Shown piece after piece: positions 11,001 through 21,398 of a stretch of 64,000 nt of DNA. This DNA is from Axinella damicornis (Eukaryota; Porifera; Demospongiae; Axinellida; Axinellidae), in assembly GCA_963931865.1 (NCBI GenBank), contig OZ007512.1, positions 11,974,756 through 12,038,755 on the forward strand. Reading direction: 5' to 3'. The notes beneath the pieces are model-generated. The model was not told where the DNA came from, searched no databases, and was given only the letters and a program-made list of their open reading frames with translations. The position numbers were made by a program, and so were the translations under genes. Numbering within the stretch: position 1 is the stretch's first letter; every line of letters starts with the position of its first letter.

Positions 11001-11651
11001 AGTTCGGGCGCATACGGGCACTCTCGGGTTTAACAATTATTGAGCGCGTACGGCGCGTACGGGGTAAGGGGTTTAACATCCCATGCAATACTTAACTACT
11101 CGGTCACTTGGCGACGATAGACCTGTGTTTTTTGGTGCATGTTAGCTGCCTTAGTAATTGCTACATGAATTTTATGATCTTTTTTCTTTATCTCAGCTGC
11201 CACGGGCTCCTCCCTGTCGTGTCTGTCAGGTGACGTATACCTCCTAGATCCATCCACATACAAGTTTCTCAGCCGCATTAACCGCGGTAGGTACGATTAC
11301 ATTGAAGCTGCCAAACAGGGGCCTGATGTCTACTCCAAGTTCAAGATGTTGCTGCTGGACAATGGAAAAGTGACTTTCCAGGCCGACACCGGAAAGTACC
11401 TGAGCCGTATAGCATTCTCCAACAATGCAGTTGACTCCACAAACTACATCATGGCTGAAAAAGATGCTATTGATGATCCTTCACAATTTGAATATGACTA
11501 CGATCCTTCTGGTGGTCCTTGGAAGGGAGCGGGCACGATCACACTCAAGGCAAATAATGGCCGCTACTGGTCTGTTAGCAGCGGTGTCCCGTACATCAAG
11601 CCTGTGTCAACAGAATCTGTCGAGTTCATCATCCTTGATGCCCGCACGTGA
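8029..11651 (+). CDS. secreted single-domain beta-trefoil (fascin/agglutinin-like) protein, two exons
   Basis: Exon 1 (8029-8092) encodes the signal peptide MKPTVTLFFLLGVILCWSTTP and ends in phase 1 at CAG|GTTAGC. Exon 2 (11197-11651) follows a strong acceptor (ttttttctttatctcag) and starts with two bases, so the junction restores a codon and gives about 172 residues. Three similar blocks can be seen: YLLDPSTYKFLSRI, then LLLDNGKVTFQADTGKYLSR, then ITLKANNGRYWSV. A repeated hydrophobic-x-GKY/GRYL pattern is what fascin-like and agglutinin-type beta-trefoils show. A lectin-like or matrix role is a guess. No pore-forming or other second domain follows before the stop. The 3.1-kb intron holds a foldback element and a LINE fragment. 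Joining the exons rests on phase and position and has no transcript support. Confidence 0.6.
8222..8575. mobile_element. foldback element, copy 1
   Basis: Outer inverted termini: tattgggaaatc...cttaagctcgctaacc on the left and ggttagcgagcttaag...tttcccaata on the right. The inner halves are also inverted (ctgtcacaagttgcagggca against tgccctgcaccttgtgacag). Related copies lie at 23985-24165 (shortened) and 45985-46375. The 3' side always carries a gcacggcgcgcgcac motif. It has no coding capacity. Confidence 0.75.
8576..9655. repeat. repeat-rich intron DNA with a LINE tail and local duplications
   Basis: 8600-8770 repeats 4220-4390. At 8782-8830, aaagtttcaaagtttcatcg followed by aataaccccagtgggga is the 3' end shared with the LINE fragment beginning at 9656, so this is a second, severely truncated insertion. 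9230-9290 and 9505-9550 are tandem-like copies (agagtactcgctctgtttca), each followed by a gctcaggagctctcacctcc block. No gene is seen. Confidence 0.55.
9656..10577 (-). mobile_element. 3' fragment of a non-LTR retrotransposon (LINE), RT C-terminus
   Basis: A 273-codon minus-strand frame starts mid-protein with repeated VLPVLLYG motifs (VVESCVLPVLLYGSENWVLT), then RLEAFQGEVAKRILKLPKW. This is the region that follows the catalytic reverse-transcriptase core in CR1/L2/Jockey-type LINEs. The catalytic FADD-type motif and any endonuclease are absent, so the copy is 5'-truncated, as is usual for LINEs. The first 50 residues repeat the VLPVLLYG motif and suggest a small internal duplication. Downstream on the minus strand the element ends in a (ttgaac)n-like tail at 9656-9675. 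It lies antisense in the beta-trefoil intron. Confidence 0.8.
10585..10670. promoter_or_regulatory. CpG-rich promoter-like motifs
   Basis: gcgcatgcgcgcgc, then gcgcatgcgc followed by tacttccggcg: NRF1-like and ETS-like sites close together, the combination of animal TATA-less promoters. No transcript start or first exon was identified on either side. Confidence 0.3.
10868..10923. repeat. perfect 19-bp-arm hairpin
   Basis: tttacgtatcacaggaagt at 10868-10886 is repeated in inverted form at 10905-10923. The loop itself contains a palindrome around agtgaagcttcact, so almost all 56 bp can pair. Confidence 0.85.
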
Positions 11652-12130
11652 ATCCGGGGAACTTGGCTACCTAATGCAAGGCTGTAGCAATAGTGTAGGT
11701 AAGAAATTGTACTTGTTTGATGTAGTGGCAACACCAAGCTGGTTGCACATTAGTGACATTACTGTACACCTGTTGAAATTTCCACCTATAAAACTGAAAA
11801 ACTGAATTGTTGTTTTAACCGTACTATAAATACATTATTGTCACTGGACCGGAGTTACAAACTTGTTACTTGAGATACAAACTAACCATATATGGTAACC
11901 ATAGTAACCAAAGAATGTGTGCATAACTGCTTAAATGCACGGCCGCAACAGAAATTTCACCCGGTGTTAACTATTAACAAGGTCTTTCATGTATAATTAT
12001 TACTATAATGTAGATCACTATTCAATTGAATCACTTAAAGAAGTTGGACTCTGGATCCAAGATGCACGTCTCAGTTTGCTACTAAACACGCTATTGGGAG
12101 TACTTGCTAGTTACTATGACTATCAGCTGC
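11652..12130. other. 3' flank of the beta-trefoil gene, nothing else recognised
   Basis: AT-rich sequence with no convincing coding frame. acctataaaactg and cactataaataca-like stretches occur, but no clear AATAAA was seen near the stop codon. Confidence 0.4.
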
Positions 12131-12134
12131 AGGC

Positions 12135-12425
12135 ACATTGTACCATGATTGTAGCTATGCTATTAGGGACACTTTGGTAACAAGCAGGCACATTGAACTG
12201 TGATTGTAGCTAGCACGGTAGTAAGCTTTTACTGATGGACACGTTGGTAACAAGCAGGCACATTGTACCATGATTGTAGCTATGCTATTAGGGACACTTT
12301 GGTAACAAGCAGACACATTGTACTGTGATTGTAGCTATGCTTTTAGGGACACTTTGGTAACCGCAGGCACATTGTACTGTGATTGTAGCTATGCTTTTAG
12401 GGACACTTTGGTAACAGCAGTTTTG
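12135..12425 (-). repeat. 55-bp minisatellite, duplicate of 1-250
   Basis: Five copies in the same orientation as at 1-250, followed by the same secreted-family remnant. 1-840 and 12135-12965 are therefore a duplicated pair. Confidence 0.8.
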
Positions 12426-12429
12426 GCAC

Positions 12430-12790
12430 GGTTTTGGTTCATTGAGTATGGCCTGAATCTGTGGATAGTGACAGGGATATGGCAGTAGCCAGCTGCAATG
12501 AGAACTGTAGAATCAGCAGATATACCCTGTTGACCACCATAGGACTATTGATTTCCCTGAATATTGACTATGTCTTGCACTCGAAAGCAAACATTTGTGG
12601 TTATACCAGTCGAGGTATAGCTACAGATTGATCGTCCCAATGTTCATTATCTGGTTGTCTTCCATGAAGGGATTCATGGTTGCGTTCTGGAAATAATGCT
12701 GTCACAACTCACTGATCGATCACAGACTGTGAGAATCTAGCCCAAACCGCTCCCTGTAATTGCATCCTGAGTTGCAGCTTCGAAGCTGAG
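12430..12790 (-). pseudogene. decayed copy of the secreted-protein family (copy E)
   Basis: Matches copy D at 250-635 closely and the intact members more distantly, with several small deletions and frame changes on the minus strand. The start with signal peptide is missing. At 12790-12960 it is joined to the same TATA-bearing leader block (ttttata at 12834-12840). Confidence 0.75.
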
Positions 12791-13138
12791 CAGGACAGCA
12801 ACAGAAAGGACGAGACTTAGTGCATGCATACCCTTTTATACTGGCTAGCTATATATAGATGGCTATATATAGAAGGCTATATATAGATGAGACGCACGCT
12901 CACCTGCATTGTGAAAACAATAGGTTTGTTTTAGCCAAATTTGGTTCACTCATTTTCAGTTCCCAGTCACGGGATCCATCAGGTGATTATGCCTGACCTG
13001 TTGTAGCTACCAGTATGAGTCACAACCACCACAATTACAATGTATTGTCTCCACAGTGCATTCTACTGTCAAAACCTTGCAGCTGTGAGTTTGCGAATAT
13101 GCTTCGCTTCGTTTTTGTGATTGGTACAGAGGGTTTCA

Positions 13139-13305
13139 GGTTGCTTGTCAGGTGAAAAGTGCCAAGTGCAGAGTCCACTTACCTTAACGAACCACTAATT
13201 GGATTTATCATACTTACATTGCTGAGCTGCAGTGAGACAAATCAAATTAGTGGTTAGCTATGGTAGTGGACTCTGCACTTGACACTTTTCACCTGACAAG
13301 CAACC
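13139..13305. repeat. foldback element splitting a secreted-family remnant
   Basis: 41-bp inverted arms with one mismatch (13139-13179 and 13265-13305, outer end ggttgcttgtcaggtg). An inner inverted pair (accactaatt / aattagtggt) also occurs. Just to the right, 13306-13350 reads gagcagtttgggctagattt on the plus strand. That is the ERFGLDFSQS-coding stretch of the secreted family, so this is a further plus-strand fragment. Confidence 0.8.
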
Positions 13306-13614
13306 TTCAGGAGCAGTTTGGGCTAGATTTCTCACAGTCTGTGGTTTGTTAGTTAGCTACAAGAAATCTCACTCAAAAAGACCAACCCTCTCCACGGGGG
13401 GCACGTGTAGATGGGCCTGGGCGCGAAACGGGTAGTGCTCAGTCATGCGGTTTTATGACGTCATTGCAGCCACTCTATGCTAAAAATACCTGTAGCTAGT
13501 AGTCTATAGTTAGCTACTCTTATGAGTGTCTACTACTACTTGTAGTTTTACTTGTACTTTACCTGTCTCATTTACATAATGTAGCTACATTGTAAACAGT
13601 CAGAATGCATCATT

Positions 13615-13930
13615 CAACTGATGATGGTCACCAAATATGGGCGGAATATTAAGTTTCAAGTCTTGAGGGGTAGTGAAGTCACGGTAGTGCATTAGTAGCA
13701 GCTGTCCCATTATACATAGCAACTTTGGTATGTAGTGTCATTCCATTGCTGGTGCATGGCAGCCGGTAGGTGGAATATTTAAGTTTGAAGTCTTCATGGC
13801 TGGTAAAGTCACAGTGGTGCTTTTATTGCAGTTCCTTTTCCTATAGCTAGCTGTACCATTTTACCTTGTAGCTAGTGTCATTCCACTGATGATGCGTGCC
13901 CACCAATAGCTAGGTCGGTTTGAAATCTTT
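13615..13930 (+). promoter_or_regulatory. upstream region of the glycosyltransferase-like gene with direct repeats
   Basis: Three imperfect direct copies of a roughly 125-bp unit (gatgatggtcaccaaatatg, then aagtttcaagtctt and a tag-rich spacer ending tagtgtcattccatt). The last copy runs into the start codon at 13931. One copy of the same unit precedes the partial paralogue near 44144. It may hold the core promoter, but no TATA box stands out. Confidence 0.4.
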
Positions 13931-16227
13931 ATGGCTAAAGTCAGACTATTTTTCAGTTTTGCTGCTGTGGCTGCTGTCGTTGTGACTCTTCTGATGAACA
14001 GCATCCCTCCGACTAAGAAGACCAGGCCTACCTCTCAACATGCATCAGTTGGCTATGAGCATACCAATAGCCACCAGGCTGATTCAACCCCAGGCTATGA
14101 GCCTACCAGTGGCCGTCAGGCTGATTCAACACCAGGCTATGAGCCTACCAAAGGACACCGGGCTGATTCAACCCCAGGCTATGAGCCTACCAATGGACGC
14201 CGGGCTGATTCAACCCCAGGCTATGAGCCTACCAAAGGACACCGGGCTGATTCAACCCCAGGCTATGAGCCTACCAAAGGACACCGGGCTGATTCAACCC
14301 CAGGCTATGAGCCTACCAATGGACGCCGGGTTGATTCAACCCCAGGCTATGGGCCTACCAATGGCCGCCAGGCTGATTCAACCCCAGGCTATGAGCCTAC
14401 CAATGGACACCAGGCTGATTCAACCCCAGGCTATGAGCCTACCAAAGGACACCGGGCTGATTCAACCCCAGGCTATGAGCCTACCAAAGGACACCGGGCT
14501 GATTCAACCCCAGGCCATGAGCCTACCAATGGACACCAGGCTGATTCAACCCCAGGCTATGAGCCTACCAAAGGACACCGGGCTGATTCAACCCCAGGCT
14601 ATGAGCCTACCAAAGGACACCGGGCTGATTCAACCCCAGGCCATGAGCCTACCAATGGACACCGGGCTGATTCAACCCCAGGCTATGGGCCTACCAATGG
14701 CCGCCAGGCTGATTTAACCCCAGGCTATGAGCCTACCAATGGACACCAGGCTGATTCAACCCCAGGCTATGAGCCTACCAAAGGACACCGGGCTGATTCA
14801 ACTCCAGGCTATGGGCCTACCAATGGCCGCCGGGCTGATTCAACCCCAGGCCATGAGCCTACCAATGGACACCGGGCTGATTCAACACCAGGCCGTAACA
14901 CACCTCCCCAGTCTGACCGCGGCAGTAAACCCAATGTTGGGTATGTTCTTGCCAATCACTATGGCGGGCAGCAGAGTGCTGGAGTGCTTGCCCTGGGATC
15001 ATTACAATGTCTAGCTGGGTCCTACAAGCTTCCGGTTAAAATTCTTGAGCCATTTGTTGTAGGTTCATGGGTGACATCAGACTTTCCACAAAGCATCACT
15101 TCTCCTCTCAAGTTTAGAGCTCTCTTTAATCTACAGCACTTCAATAAATTATCTCAACAAGAAGCCGAACCGACTCTAGCATCATGGAATGACTTTCTTG
15201 AGAATGCTCCGAGGAATGTAATCAGTATTAGTACAAACTGGGGGAAAAAAATCAAACTTGAATTTCAACTTCTCGGAGATGTAAGAAGTGGCATTGGAAT
15301 TAAGAAGTGGTTATGGATACGACGAAAGAACAACTTTGTTTCAGTACAAAATACACAAAAAATCAGCAACTAAGCAAACTTGGTTTTTGTATAGTTCGGG
15401 TTGCTCGGCTTAAATTCCCACACAGGAAAGATATTGCAGACGATAATGTGTATGATTACCTATATGGAGACTGGGATCCGAGACAAACTACCCTTGTGTT
15501 TACCACGTGGAACCGTCGATATGTATCTTGGATCCAGAGGTCAACTTCTTTAGGTGATTTCAACTGCAGCGATCCCAAACGGGACAGAATCCGGCACAGG
15601 CTACTTCCAAGTCAAAGATTACTGAAGGACTCCCAATCGTATACTAAACGCTACCTTCATTCCTCTAATAAGGTAGCCATGATGGTTCGTTCAGAACACG
15701 TCTTTATTGGCTACAGGAACAAACACAGAGGAAAAACTGTTGCAGATATGATAAATTATTTCAGCTCCTGTCTTCGCAGTGCTGTTGGAATAGCTCATGA
15801 GAACACACAAGCAGACGGTGGTATTTACTTGACCTTTGACCTGGGTACTTATGGAAGCAATACAATATTAAGAACGCTGAGAAAAGAATTGCACAACAAA
15901 ACTTCCAAAATCTTTCAGGACACGGTTGCTGATTTGTATGGTAATAAACTTTCCCTAAGAGATTGGGAGGACAGTTTTATCCAAGCCAGTGGTGGGATAG
16001 ACAATCCAGCATACATAGCTGCCCTTCAGCGAACAATTGCCAGCCAGGCCGACTGTCTCATCCTAGTGGGCGGAGGAAACTTCCAAGATATTACTACCAA
16101 TGAATATCTCAGACTCCACCCCAAACAGTGTGTACACACAGTGTGCATCATTAGGGACCCGGTCACTCTCCCTCAGCTCCTCAAAGCCCACAGCAAACTA
16201 TCACCCACACCATACGAAGTTGAGTAG
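13931..16227 (+). CDS. putative type II membrane glycosyltransferase-like protein with repeat stem (frame broken once)
   Basis: Residues 1-6 (MAKVRL) are cytosolic and about 7-23 (FFSFAAVAAVVVTLLMN) form a signal anchor. A 20-unit, 14-residue repeat stem follows (14051-14890), then a globular domain starting NVGYVLANHYGGQQSAGVLA. The frame continues to 15373, but the homologous C-terminal half (CFSTKYTKNQQLSKLGFCIV to 16227) lies in another frame open from 15304, so a single-base indel near 15295-15310 is likely. A GTAAGA donor at 15281 and tttcag acceptor at 15344 give a 64-nt intron of the wrong length to restore frame. The order signal anchor, Pro/Thr/Ser stem, GQQ-containing start and late LILVGGGNFQ loop resembles Golgi GT-B enzymes of the O-fucosyltransferase kind. 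That assignment is an inference. The C-terminal half is duplicated at 31440-32143. Confidence 0.55.
14051..14890 (+). repeat. coding minisatellite: 20 x 42 bp (14 residues)
   Basis: Each unit reads GY/H-E/G-PTxGxxADSTP. Variable positions are restricted: NGHQ, NGHR, KGHR, NGRQ, NGRR. Higher-order order is visible (the pair KGHR-KGHR recurs three times), indicating expansion by multi-unit blocks. All 20 units stay in frame. Alternative frames through it are open only because the period is a multiple of three. The Pro/Ser/Thr content suits an O-glycosylated spacer. Confidence 0.95.
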
Positions 16228-16497
16228 TAGCACTCTACAATGTATAATTATGTATATTATACATAATATACTGTGGAAACTACACTATTGAAGTATATAA
16301 CAATGAATTTGTCATCCCATGACTTGCTTGTATGTAGTTGTAAGTATTGCGGTGACACATGTATTATGATCCGCATACGAATCCATGACTATATATATTA
16401 TAGGAGCAGCAACCGAGGTGACCAATTGGGTTGAAACAACCACAGTGTCTTTACATGCCAGTATTACTATTCCTGCATGGACCAGGACAAGGGCATA

Positions 16498-16690
16498 ATG
16501 TTTAAGGTAGCTTTATCCCTTTACCGTTAGGGTACGTTTAACCGTCGGGGCCCTGACAGTTAAAGGTATTAAGGTAGCATTATCCCTTTACCGTTAGGGT
16601 ACCTTTAACCGTCGGGGCCCTGACGGTTAAAGGTACCCTAACGTTAAAGGGATAATGCTACCCTAAGGTAAAGGGATAATGCTACCTTAA
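16498..16690. repeat. palindromic 67-bp repeat, two units
   Basis: Units of ccctttaccgttagggtacc, tttaaccgtcgggg and ccctgacggttaaagg. The last unit continues into the inverse of the first part (taccctaacg, taaagggataatgctacc), so the array folds into a long palindrome centred on the gggcccc-like core. It expands to about six units at 32335-32885. Confidence 0.85.
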
Positions 16691-17045
16691 ACAGGATATA
16701 GCTACACACAAGACATCCTGTGGGTTTTATGCATTGTTAATTTTGTTTGTCTTTCCTAAGGATTCTAAGCCGACACTTGATCACAGAAGGATGGACAGTT
16801 TAGGGTCATGAAGTCTAGTGTTGGCAGCACACCACCTTCAGACATGATGCAGGTTCCCGACTCCAAGCAAAGGAGATGCACACGTGTATAAGATGAGGAA
16901 GTTGAGTGACTCTCCTTCCTGTTAGCTTTCAATCAGCTGACATTTACATATCATGTAAGCGATATGACATGATATCCTGTGGTCATCCTGTGGTCATCCT
17001 GATCCTGTAAGTCTTGGAGCAAAGGATCTGATCGGCAAGATCACG

Positions 17046-17053
17046 TATAAAAA
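17046..17053 (+). promoter_or_regulatory. TATA box of secreted-family gene A
   Basis: tataaaaa in the context cacgtataaaaagaccgg. The same context precedes the paralogue at 33246-33253 and, as acgtataaaaact, the minus-strand paralogue at 43690-43697. The start codon follows about 380 bp downstream after an acceptor (tattgtctgcag), so a leader intron is likely. Confidence 0.65.
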
Positions 17054-17427
17054 GACCGGCTTGCGTGCACTGCAACTCATTGTCTTCACTGTTCCTGCTG
17101 CCTCCTGCAAGCTCACTCAACAACCATATCAGCTAGCTACACTCTCGGTGCAATTCTGCCATTCCTCTGTTGCAATAGTGCTGAAACGTCTGCTGAAACA
17201 TCGGCTGAAACAGGTTACCACGTGCACATTTTCTGAGACGCATGATAATGTTATTGTAGCTATTGGTATCATAATTATAATGCCAACAGCCTAGTTATTA
17301 TTGCCAAGCGGAAAGCAAGAGTGAGGCTAATCAAATTACAAGTCATGCTAACTTAATTAGCTAATAGCTTTAGTGAGCTTCCATCTTTGAAACTAAAGTA
17401 TGTCTTTATTGTCTGCAGATCACAATA

Positions 17428-18219
17428 ATGAAGGTTTGGATTTGCGTCACTCTGCTGGGAGTCCTAATGGCAAGCACACCCGCCGCTTCACACTCACCGC
17501 AAGGAGCTTGCCCTCAGGAATGGTTTGATGCCAAGATCGTGTATGTTACAGACCAGGTAATAAGTCCTGCAGTATTTGCTGCGTCTCCCGATACAAATCT
17601 GACATATTTCACGGACATTCTTGGGTTCAGTGGTGCACAAATTGAAGATGCAACTCAGAATGCAATTGAGTTCTACCAGGAGCGGTTTGGGCTAGATTTC
17701 TCACAGTCTGCAGTTAATCAGTTGGGACAGCGTACTTTCCAGAACGCTACCATGAACCCTTTCATGGAAGACGAGCGGATAACGAACATTGGGACAATCA
17801 ATAAGTACATCTTGACCGGAAGAACCACAAATGTCTGTTTCCGGGTCCGAGCAGGTGGATACATAGTCAATATTCAGGGAAATCAACTGCTACATGGGAC
17901 GTATGGTGGTCAACAGGGCATACCTGCTGATTCGTCAGTTCTCATTGCAGCTGGCTACTACCATATCCCCATCTCTCTCCGCAAATACAGAACTGGTATT
18001 AGGCAACAATCAAACTCAGTGCAGATCGTACGGTTTCAATCGAACACTCCAATCCGTACAGAGCCCATAGACGGTACCGGTATCATCCACGAGGATCTCT
18101 TTCACGAACAGCTAGGTGATGGTGTAGCTCAAGGTTCCTTCAGAATCACTGCTGCAAGCAATGGCAACGTTCTTTATTCGGTGCGCAATGTGTTCACCTT
18201 TCCCGCCCACTTTGATTGA
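17428..18219 (+). CDS. secreted protein, unknown family, member A (263 residues)
   Basis: Signal peptide MKVWICVTLLGVLMASTPAA, then a mature chain starting near QGACPQEWFDAKIVYVTDQ. Conserved blocks among the members are CPxEWFxAxIVYxTDQV, ERFGLDFSQSAVNQLGQRTF, VCFRVRAGGYIVNIQGNQL, GTYGGQQGI and IRTEPIDGTGIIHE. The end is NVFTFPAHFD. Only two cysteines lie outside the leader. The Gly-rich centre and beta-prone segments suggest a beta-barrel or beta-sandwich, and I do not recognise a named family. The coding region is uninterrupted. The acceptor-like tctgcag ten bases before the ATG places the only likely intron in the leader. It is closest to the copy at 33629-34420 (a few substitutions) and more distant from 42805-43626. 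Confidence 0.85.
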   Translation: MKVWICVTLLGVLMASTPAASHSPQGACPQEWFDAKIVYVTDQVISPAVFAASPDTNLTYFTDILGFSGAQIEDATQNAIEFYQERFGLDFSQSAVNQLGQRTFQNATMNPFMEDERITNIGTINKYILTGRTTNVCFRVRAGGYIVNIQGNQLLHGTYGGQQGIPADSSVLIAAGYYHIPISLRKYRTGIRQQSNSVQIVRFQSNTPIRTEPIDGTGIIHEDLFHEQLGDGVAQGSFRITAASNGNVLYSVRNVFTFPAHFD

Positions 18220-18905
18220 TGGCACCTATGAAGCCTGAAGACATTTGTTGCTCCCAATAGTGCTATAGCTATATACAATTATAGAGTCGGCTGTATAATT
18301 ATATTGCTTGTAGTATTGATAGCTAGTATCTAAATTCGTAACAGTGAGAAACATTAACTTTGTGGACTGAATTTGAGGCCGAACAACGGAAGCACAATAA
18401 TGGCATTAAGCATTAGCTATAGTATGCAAGAGATTGGATCACTAAGGAGAATAAGGCTTCAATAGTAATTATTGGCCTATAAGCTTGAAGCACAATTGCT
18501 ACAATATCTATAGCTTCATTCCAAATCTCATGTGCGGGACGGACAAGAGCGTATACGTGAGAACAAGGCTGTAAACATGTCACCACGACAACCATATTTA
18601 TAAGAACACTTGATTAGGAGGGAGCAGTTAATGTATGATAGTGTAAAACAAACGGAGTGTAAAAGTATAAGCCTAGTGGTGACTGATCTGATAGACAGCT
18701 AGCATGATCTTCAAGAACTACAGTGCATGTATATTATTATAATAGGGTTGGCAAGTGTGCTTTGAAGTAATCCTTCGATCTAGCTGCATCAAAACCAGAG
18801 GTAATCTGGTGTCCAGATCTTTCATCCAGTGCGTATATATGCTGAGAACGATCCGTGCTGCTGTTGGTCGCACTATTCAATCACCCGCCTCCCAAGCTTT
18901 CTCTA

Positions 18906-18949
<44 letters not shown>

Positions 18950-19865
18950 ACCCCACTTGTGATATTTTCTGAAATAAACCCTGCTGCCAGCCATTGCCCC
19001 TTAAAACAATGAAAATGTCTTGAGAAAACAACACTACTATAATTGTGTTGAAAGTAGGGAACCACAACTAAACATAACTGAAACCTATAACTAAAAAACA
19101 ACTGTATGCAATGTACACCATTTGCTGCATGGCTGTTTTACCTAGTCTAAGAACATCACAGCAAACAGGTAGCTATTGAGTTCAAGCACAGTAGATCTCA
19201 CGGACCGGTCGGTCATGGGTTGCTGCATAGTTCACCATGACAAGTAGCTGCAAGGAGAGTATTAGAGGTAGAAGAGATGCATGTGCTTATATCAAACAGT
19301 TCACTGCAATGTTTACTTTCATATTGTGCTTTACTTGTACAGAGTTTGAGATTAAACAAAAAATTGTGTGCTGAAAATTTAATGTTATAGAGCTCTAACT
19401 TCCAAGCCATTTTTTTTCCCGATATGAGTGCAAATTTCAGGCTGCTGTTTCCTAGAGTTACCGCTCACCTAACCTATGTAGGCGCTATGTAGCTATTGTG
19501 TGTTGTTCAACCATCTACATGTCACGTTCAATGTTTGGTGTGCATGACATCACTACAGTGGATTGGTTGTCACAGTTTGAATATTTCATGCCTTCAACGG
19601 CAGCTGGCCAAAGTAAACGAATCTCTGAATTAATGGTGACCAATAGGTACAAGGGTTTGTCGTTGTCATAGCAACAGGAACCTGGAACTTCATTTTAGCC
19701 GAATAAGGTCTATTGTTTCACTTTGCAATCCTGGTAGCTATAAGGATTGAACAATGACTTGGTATCCTTAATTATTCGTAAATCATGGCTAATACTGAAT
19801 CATAATTATGTGATGCATTAAATTAACGAACACAAGCGAATTCACACTTACAAAAGTCATTAAGA
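18220..19865. other. non-coding flank shared with block B, with a 42-C tract
   Basis: Collinear with 34421-36167. It holds a pure C run at 18908-18949 (42 nt, against about 15 nt at the same place in block B), followed by acttgtgatattttctgaaa. Conservation here reflects recent duplication and gives no evidence of function. Confidence 0.7.
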
Positions 19866-20094
19866 TTAGTACCCACAATTAACAGTAGCCTCTAGGTATA
19901 TACCTTGACAGGGAACATGCTTGTGCAGGAACACATCCAGTGGCGCCCAGCGTTCTATACCGACAGCCACAGTGCCTTCAAACACACGCACTGGATGCAG
20001 ATAATCACCAAACTGGGAAATGAGAGTACACCATGTTAAGCGCCGCATCTCCAATACAGAAGGTTTTCATGTAGGTAGCTACCGGTGTCATTAA

Positions 20095-21240
20095 ATTGTG
20101 GGGCCCCCATGCGATTCCCCCCCCCCCCCCCCTCATATTACCGGTAGGTTAGGGCCCCCACCGTGAACGTGGGGCCCCCTCAGATGTTTCCCATCTTTGA
20201 CATAAATGACGTCGAATTAAGCGTATTAAGTGAATTGGCGTTCCTTCTTGATCTTCTCCATGCATGACACCATGATACTTAGGCACTTTTCTATGAGCAA
20301 TGACAAGCATCGACTCATGCAGCGGATGGATGCTGTATGTGAAAGCGAACGAAGATTTTCCAGAACTGTACTTGTACTGCTCGAGTTCGGTAGTACTGGA
20401 CAGCCAAATTATTATGGAATCGCAATTGTATTATGCCTATGGTTGTGGCATTGTATACAACATTATGTATTACGAGGGGCAACCGCACTCCTGGTAGCTG
20501 CGGTTAAACGGTAGCTCAAGCTAAGTGTGTCAGTTCGTTCCAATTATCACACATCACGTAAGTGCCATGATAGCTATATACAGACATTATTACAGCACTC
20601 GCAACTTCACCAGCACGGTGAGTTTTGGCATGCAAGCGTCAGTGAACGACAGCAATCATGGGCGCGTGGTCAGAATCTTCGTGTGCCTTTCCTAAGAACG
20701 GTACTGCCACTGGAAGTCGAAGAGAGCGCTCGAGCAATGGCGACCACAGCGAGACAAAAGCGCTCATATCTCCACCACCAAGGTGAGTTTCCTTGAACCC
20801 TATCTTAACCTCGTTCCCAGGCTCTTCACCACGTGCACAGGGGGGGAGCCTGGGAACTAGGCTAATGGGCACCCAATGCATGACTTTTTAGCAGTTAAAC
20901 AGTACCTTCTTGCACGGCCCATCTATAAAGCAGTAGTATTGAGCCCCAATGCATGATTACAATGTCATTATACTCGTACAAGATCATGATTGTGACAGAT
21001 TGCAGTCGTCCTGGTGGAGAGAAGGCCAGTAGGGGGGTCCTTTCACCATCATGGAGAGGGGGTCCCATTCTCACGAAAGGGGCCTCATCTCACTGGTGAA
21101 ATAGGTCCCCCCAGGCCCCATATTACCTATAGAATGGGGCCGGGGGGCCCCATCTTACCGGTAATATGGGGCCCGGGGGGCCCCAATTTAGGGGGGCCCC
21201 ATTCTACCGTGACACCGGCCCTGGGCCGGGCCCCATTATT
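20095..21240. repeat. G/C-block palindromic DNA inside intron 4 of copy A
   Basis: Two clusters of gggggcccc-type palindromes (20098-20190 and 21011-21235) surround other inserts. Between them, 20470-20510 shares its end (cgaggggcaaccgcactcct) in inverted form with the insert ending near 27750, so part of this is a mobile element. 20812-20866 is a hairpin of the TAGCCTCGTTCCCAGG family. This segment is absent from block B. Confidence 0.55.
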
Positions 21241-21398
21241 AATGGCAGATTATGACCTCATCACCGAACTCACTTGCATGAGTTTCAATGAATGTCATTG
21301 CTCATACTTATTTTTGGAAGGACAAGCATAGGACAAATTCCTTTCTGTATAAGGCACACGACCCTTTAACAGAGAACCAAGGGCCCAGGACAGAGCCT

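Noticed and set aside
8029..11651. An aerolysin-type pore-forming protein with an N-terminal beta-trefoil
   Set aside because: The frame stops directly after one trefoil and no second domain was found downstream.
14040..15014. Long open frames in a second phase across the 42-bp repeat (Leu/Met/Gln-rich)
   Set aside because: A 42-bp period keeps alternate frames open automatically. Only the frame with the signal anchor continues into the globular domain.
17428..18219. A dirigent/allene-oxide-cyclase-like barrel, suggested by the Gly-rich centre
   Set aside because: Only general composition fits. No diagnostic motif could be aligned, so the family is left unknown.
18877..19101. Minus-strand frame with a poly-glycine stretch
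   Set aside because: Produced by the 42-C tract; length and frame would change with any slippage.
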